Source: Liolophura sinensis
Lineage: Eukaryota > Mollusca > Polyplacophora > Chitonida > Chitonidae
DNA length: 64,000 nucleotides
Reading direction: 5' to 3'
Assembly: GCF_032854445.1 (NCBI RefSeq)
Contig: NC_088300.1
Coordinates: forward strand, 24,907,608 to 24,971,607
Below, piece after piece: positions 58,772 through 64,000 of this stretch (position 1 is the first letter of the stretch; the number at the start of each line of letters is the position of its first letter). The notes under the pieces are model-generated. The model was not told the origin of the DNA and searched no databases. It saw nothing but the letters and a program-made list of their open reading frames with translations. The position numbers and the translations under genes are program-made.

Positions 58772-59888
58772 CAAGAACACTGTTATCAATGACTTTAGGT
58801 AATCAATCCGACGAGCAGGTAAGAAATTGGATTATACCCCTTATAGGTATATGGACATATACATAAGTGTTCTGGCAGGTGGAGATTGGCGGGCAACTGT
58901 CGGCTCCAGCTTCTGTCCACAATCAAGACAGCTATAGACATTCGACCCAGTGTAAATTAAACAACAAAATTATCCGGTACGGAAGTCAGCGATTATTTGT
59001 CTGGGACTATCTACTAGTGGAGAAGCCTATTGTAGTAGAGACTGCTTGAGGTTAGATCCGGCTACACCAGCAGGACATAGACAGGAATAATGCTATCGTA
59101 AACCCTACACAAATCTGGCGGTGGATACATATGGACTCACCCGCATACGACTGTCCATGCCTTCAGAGGCATTACAGCCACTGTCAAGGCAAAGATACTA
59201 TTAATGTAGCCTTCCGTGTCTAACCTGAATATGAAAATGCGTAGAAATTTTGAGGGATATTTGTGCACGATTCTCTTCGTCATCTGGAGACAGGCACGAC
59301 TTATTACACGATCTTAGCTACACACGCTTAGACTATAACTAGTCATAGATTGGACTGATTTAACGCGACGCATACAGAGTCTCCAGAACGGGGTTTATAA
59401 TGTGGGTTTATAATCAGAATGAGGCAAAACTCTAGATATTCTGGTCAGCCCTAACACATTTACTCTCCAGAGAATTATATCTGGACTTTCTGGACTTACT
59501 GTCGCTCACAATATGGCTGAAATAATGTTGAAAGCGGCTATATTGTTAACGACACTATGGTTTTCCATATTGTGGCCCAATTGCTCGATGCTGAATAAAG
59601 CCTGAGGGAGGGATGGTTCACTTCAACTGAGAATGTTTTATTTTACGTATGTGTATGTGAAGGCTTGTTGTGGTTGTGATACGCGCAGCTTTCTAAAAAT
59701 AATGGATTCATCAGTCCATTTTCTCCTCCTCTTGTAGACGGTCTCTGGAGGCATTGACTGTGGAGACCTTTGTCTTAGAATCAGCAAATAGGTTAAACAC
59801 CAGTCTAATAAATAAATAGAGGTAAATACCCACAATGCCATAGAATACATGTACTCAAAATAATGTAAAAGTAAAGAAAACATAATCT

Positions 59889-60105
59889 CTTAAACTTAAC
59901 AGAAAGTATGTTATCTGAGTGGTGCTAGAGTGTTGTCTCAGACTGGTAATGTAGCAGATTATTCTATTAAATATAGCACAAATACTCTATTAAATCATCA
60001 TAAACACTAGGCTAACAGGATATAGTGTTGAAAGTGACACAGTATTATGTTTTAATAGCATGACAAAACATATTAAAATTAATAGATTGTGTTTTCAGTG
60101 AATAT
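59889..60105. mobile_element. Decayed relative of the MITE at 7601
   Basis: aacagaaagtatgttatctg + agtggtgctagagtg, tattaaatatagcac, aggctaacaggatatagtgt follow the order of 7628-7760; the outer ends are missing. Confidence 0.55.
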
Positions 60106-60215
60106 GTTTCCTGATCGCTTGTACAGCTCGTTGAGTGTGTCCTATCCCAATAGTCCACCAAATCAATAGCTTTGTCACACAAAATTAAGTTCTACGACAG
60201 AACATTTACTGATTC

Positions 60216-61260
60216 TGCATAAATCTGCGAGAATCTCGCGTTTAAAGCGCACGTGCCGAATAATCTGGGGCGCGTCATAATTCAAATTATTATAGAAGTT
60301 TGGCCTTGATTTATCGGTCAAAGGTGTATAACTAACAAAACGTTGTTTGAAAAGAGCACAAATAATGAATTACCTAGCTTTTGAAACACGATAGAGGTTG
60401 GGAAATACCTACCATTATAATATCTGAGCTGATCACACAACACCGTACAGTGCAACAGGATTTTTTCAGTCGTTTCCTTGTCGACATTCAACATTTTGCT
60501 TTAATAATTCAGCATTTACAGCGATGTAAAGAAGCAGTTGTCTGTTTGACCAATCACTGACATCAAACGGAATGCACCGAACACCACGATATTCGCTGAT
60601 CCCTTCAGATCGAACCGACTAATTCGATCATATATACGTACTCTCTTTCAGGGTGCATTTTTAAGTGCTTTGTCATCAGCATATTTTTATATTTTGTGGT
60701 TACAATGGGTGATTCGGTGTTGAGCCTAAATGCTTTGGTTAATGCATTTGTATTATTCATAATGACAATCATCATTTTTGTAACTACCATCCGCATCATG
60801 ATAATTATCATCATCGTATTAAAGTATTTTATAACTGGTTTCACCATGTCCACAATCAGACTGAGATAGACGTAGTTAATTATTCACGCTGTAGAATAAC
60901 CTCGGTGGGTAAACGTGGGTTTCCTTAAGCCTCCGTCAGGTAAGATACATGGCTTTCTAGGAAAGCTGGTACCGTACAGGTAGTTTACTAGTTGATTTTC
61001 TGATTTCCAAACCACTATACTAACAACAACAGCTAGCCAATTATCACCCACAGCTGGTCGTCTCTTGTTACCGAGCAAACCTGACCTTACTTAACAAAAA
61101 CAAGGTTGATAAAGAACACCAAGGCTATCGTGTGAATGACGTGAAGTCACATTCAGATAAAGATAATTCACATCGATTAAATCTGACACCCATCGTCAAT
61201 GCCTTGAAACCGAAAATTTCCGGACTTTTTTCGTGACAAGTTGAACGGGCCTTTCATTGT
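60216..61260. repeat. Segmental repeat, copy E (partial)
   Basis: Starts with the gcataaatctgcgagaatct block shared with 48690, then a gtgcatttttaag and catcatgataattatcat region like the start of copy C, then gggtttccttaagcctccgt, gttgattttctgatttcc and caatgccttgaaaccgaaaa. The remaining part of the unit is absent. Confidence 0.7.
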
Positions 61261-61264
61261 GCCT

Positions 61265-62890
61265 TCCGTGGATTGGTGATTTTATCCAATCTTTCCCATG
61301 GACAGGCGTGAATAAAGGAACTGACTGGCATTCTGGAGTTAAAAAAAGACATATACTATGAACAGATATGTCGAATAACAAAGAACTTGTCTATCCAAAT
61401 GAGAGATACCACGTCAAGGAAAGCAAAGGCATGATGACAAAAAGTCAAGGCTAGCTACAAATGAAATCCCGCCAAGACACATGGTTAGATTTCAGCGTTC
61501 ATGATTGTCTATATAGTACACCATTATAAACACGTTAGATCCCCAACGACCTTATTTTCACTCTAAATGTTCCCTAGACACAATATTCACGCTATGTTAG
61601 TCTGTAAACTGCATTTAAAAAAATGTTATGTCAACTAGTTCCATGTGAAAGAAAAAAACATTAAAGTTGGATCTTCTACCTGTCTTGTCGACCGGGGAGC
61701 CCTGGCCAGGTGACGTCATGCCGGTAGGACCTGCCGGGACCTGCCGGGATTATGTATTGATAAGCCCTGCAAAGCATTGCCGAATCCATGCATCAAGTGT
61801 GCTTTTCCAAAAGCCTATAAAATGACCTAATCTATAGTTATCCCAACGTGTGCAGCACCATGAAAATCATTTAAGTTTTACAACAAATATTTTGAAAGAT
61901 AGGCTACCAGATTTGTATTATCATGGTAAAGCTTGTACAGCATAGCGACTGGGCGAAACGATGACCGATTTTCGCTCACATACAGGACACGTAGATAAGA
62001 CAAACGTGCTCCCGCCTGGGTTGTCTGACACGTGGAGAATTTGGCACGGTTTCGCAGTCCACACACTGCAATAATTTATAATTTATAAATGGAGTGATAC
62101 TGGCCAGCAGATTATATGTTGCACTGACGACAACAGTCTGTCACTCAATAACGGTGAAAGTAACAATCAAACAAGCATATAACTAAAGAACTTCTGCATT
62201 CCGGGAGTGAAAATCTAGACGTCTTTCCTTACGCGTTTGCCTCTGTTTGGCGGGATGTTATAGAGCTCGTCCTTCGGCCTTTTAGAAGGCATGGCTCATA
62301 CGACTACGATCGAGTCCCCCATAATTCCAAGGGTGTTTTAAATGAGATCTGGTCTTTTTTCTTTTTTTTAATCTGTGACATTTTTAGACCATATATGTAA
62401 CTTTATCGTATCCTGACTTGTATTATTGCAGTCGTAAGCCACATTTGGACATGGAACACTCTCGAAATTAGCTGTATAAGTATAGCGATTGTCTCCTGTA
62501 GCGAAGCTTCCAATGCCTGCAGCGAATGTACCGCTGAGATGTCACAAGGTCAACGGTGGCTCGATCGTGGTGGTGTAGATTTTCTGATGTTTGATCACCA
62601 AATTCTGCCGTTTTTCTTCCGTTTTCGACGTTTTAAATAATCAGAATCGATCCAGGGGACATCAAACTATCTGCCTGCAGGTTGGAAAGGTGCAGCACTG
62701 TGGATCTACTTTAACATATAAAATGAATACAGCATTTAATCACATTGCAGTGATAGGACATGTGACCGTAAGGTTGTACTTCTTTCTTCCGCTTTATATT
62801 AAATTAAGGAATGAAAATGTTTTGTTTCAGGTTTGTGAATTTAATGAAACGTGTGTGAACGATTGCTGTGTGAGTAACTTCACGTTTAAA
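61265..62890. other. Gene-free stretch
   Basis: No gene or repeat recognised. A GC-richer patch at 61690-61760 has gtaggacctgccgggacctg in short tandem. The open frame starting at 62591 runs into the SINE that follows. Confidence 0.45.
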
Positions 62891-62895
62891 ATTAA

Positions 62896-63030
62896 GGTCG
62901 GTCTGCCGCCAAACTGCGGATGGTCATGGGTTTCTCTCGGGCTCTATCTGATTTCCACTCATCATAATGCTGGCCGCCGTTGTGTAAGTGAAATATTCCT
63001 GAGTACCGAAAACACCAATGAAATAAATAA
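62896..63030 (+). mobile_element. SINE family 1, 5'-truncated
   Basis: aaactgcggatggtcatggg, atgctggccgccgttgtgta, agtgaaatattcctgagtac, aacaccaatgaaataaataa. Confidence 0.75.
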
Positions 63031-63469
63031 TATTAACGTTCGGCCAATTGATCAGTTTTCATTAGACCATTTAGAAGTCGACAGATTATGCGAGCAACAA
63101 AACACAAACGAAAAAAAATAAACCAATAAACACTAGAGCACTCAAATGCACGTGAGATATTATGGATCATACCTGACGGCCCCCAAAACGATATAAGCCA
63201 AACCTTGATATTTGTTTTTTTTTTTTAATAAGTGATTGCAGATAAGGTAACACTCACAGCGATCATAATGGCTCAGTACAATAATTGTACAGCAAGCACA
63301 TTTTTGTTTCGTGTATAGGTCTATTTTAGTTGGACAAATAATCGTTTGGCTAATCATACAAAACAACCACCACCTTCCGGCGGTTTGGATACTGATTTAT
63401 TTAATTCGTCTAGGATATTTCTTGCGTTTTCCCCGTCATCATTGAAAACTGATTCTCTTTGCGTTAATC

Positions 63470-63650
63470 CGTCTGAGTTTCTAACTTTGTACATTTTCTT
63501 AGGTCTTTGGTGGTTTGTGTTGAATATTTATTTTGAAACCTGATCTGGCTATTATTGACCTGGAACGCACATTTTGATGGAAGTTTGGTATACGAATATC
63601 TGTTTTGACGCCTAGATTGTAATTCTCCAAATTGTGGATTCACCTTTGGA
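63470..63650 (+). repeat. Dispersed repeat shared with 17190-17390
   Basis: tctttggtggtttgtgt, ttgacctgg, acgaatatctgttttgacgc and ccaaattgtgg correspond in order to the copy near 17.2 kb. The remaining sequence to 64000 shows nothing recognisable. Confidence 0.5.
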
Positions 63651-64000
63651 AGAATGGACCAGAGAGTGTCCTTATGTTCCGTGAGTAAATAGGTTAAAAC
63701 TTGGTATTTAGATTGACGTATTAAATATTCACTCAGCCATCTCGGAGACAATAGTTATTAACTGCAGTAAGCATCGTTTTACCTTTCTGATACAAGTGTT
63801 AAAGCCTCCTCACGGAGATCCGTGTCTCTGTCGAAACGACTGGTGTTTGCCAGTGGCGTCACACGCAAGACGGCCGATCAGGAAAACATTCCCAGTCAGG
63901 AATAATACGAACATTTATGAATATTTATAAACGTAGCAGTATCTTGTGAACTCTTGGCTTCCATTCAAAAAAGAGCTAGACGTGAGAATCCGCAATAAAA

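Larger units (their letters stand above)
56870..59764. repeat. Segmental repeat, copy D
   Basis: Directly follows copy C in the same orientation. Matching landmarks lie about 3.2-3.3 kb apart (the atatctatgtgtgacaatga block at 54499 and 57675). It ends with ctttctaaaaataatggatt and ggaggcattgactgt, as copy C does near 56425. A family 1 SINE is inserted at 58514. Confidence 0.85.

Noticed and set aside
44340-61260. LINE or LTR retrotransposon as the source of the repeated 3-4 kb unit
   Set aside because: No reverse transcriptase, RNase H, integrase or protease motifs in any frame I could read, and no terminal repeats.
62591-63121. 176-codon plus-strand open frame
   Set aside because: The second half is a family 1 SINE and the first half has no recognisable domain.

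Overview
The window is animal nuclear DNA, almost certainly from a lophotrochozoan and probably a mollusc. It is AT-rich, genes are split by GT/AG introns, and it carries many tRNA-derived SINEs of types I associate with mollusc genomes (tail ending in a caatcaaataaataaa-like stretch, or in gtgagtgagtttaacg), plus small inverted-repeat DNA transposons. Two genes can be supported.

Minus strand, 35.5 kb down to 1.1 kb: one gene for a two-pore-domain potassium channel (K2P) of the TWIK type. Three shared exons (3717-3574, 2247-1849, 1339-1128) encode the second half of the extracellular cap, both pore loops, M2-M4 and a short tail. Upstream are four separate, mutually homologous first exons, ending at 35274, 25479, 19521 and 15670. 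Each has its own ATG with an in-frame stop just upstream, its own N-terminus and M1 helix, the single cap cysteine, and a phase-1 GT donor that fits the acceptor at 3718. All four therefore rebuild the same Asp codon at the junction. The gene appears to choose among four N-termini/M1 helices by alternative promoters, giving predicted proteins of 331, 325, 318 and 321 residues. This is the most interesting feature of the window.

Plus strand, 37.37-40.57 kb: a complete four-exon gene for LRR1, the leucine-rich-repeat substrate receptor of the CUL2 ubiquitin ligase that unloads the replicative helicase (420 residues). It lies head to head with the most distal K2P first exon, 1.86 kb apart.

40.6-64 kb: no gene was recognised. 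About 17 kb of it (44.3-61.4 kb) is four or five diverged copies of a 3-4 kb segment, interrupted by a 1.76 kb inverted-repeat DNA transposon (8-bp target duplication) that itself holds a SINE with a perfect 15-bp target duplication. The K2P introns hold further SINEs, MITEs, three minisatellite-like arrays and a ~650-bp foldback repeat.

All calls come from reading the sequence and from family knowledge; no database search or transcript data was available.
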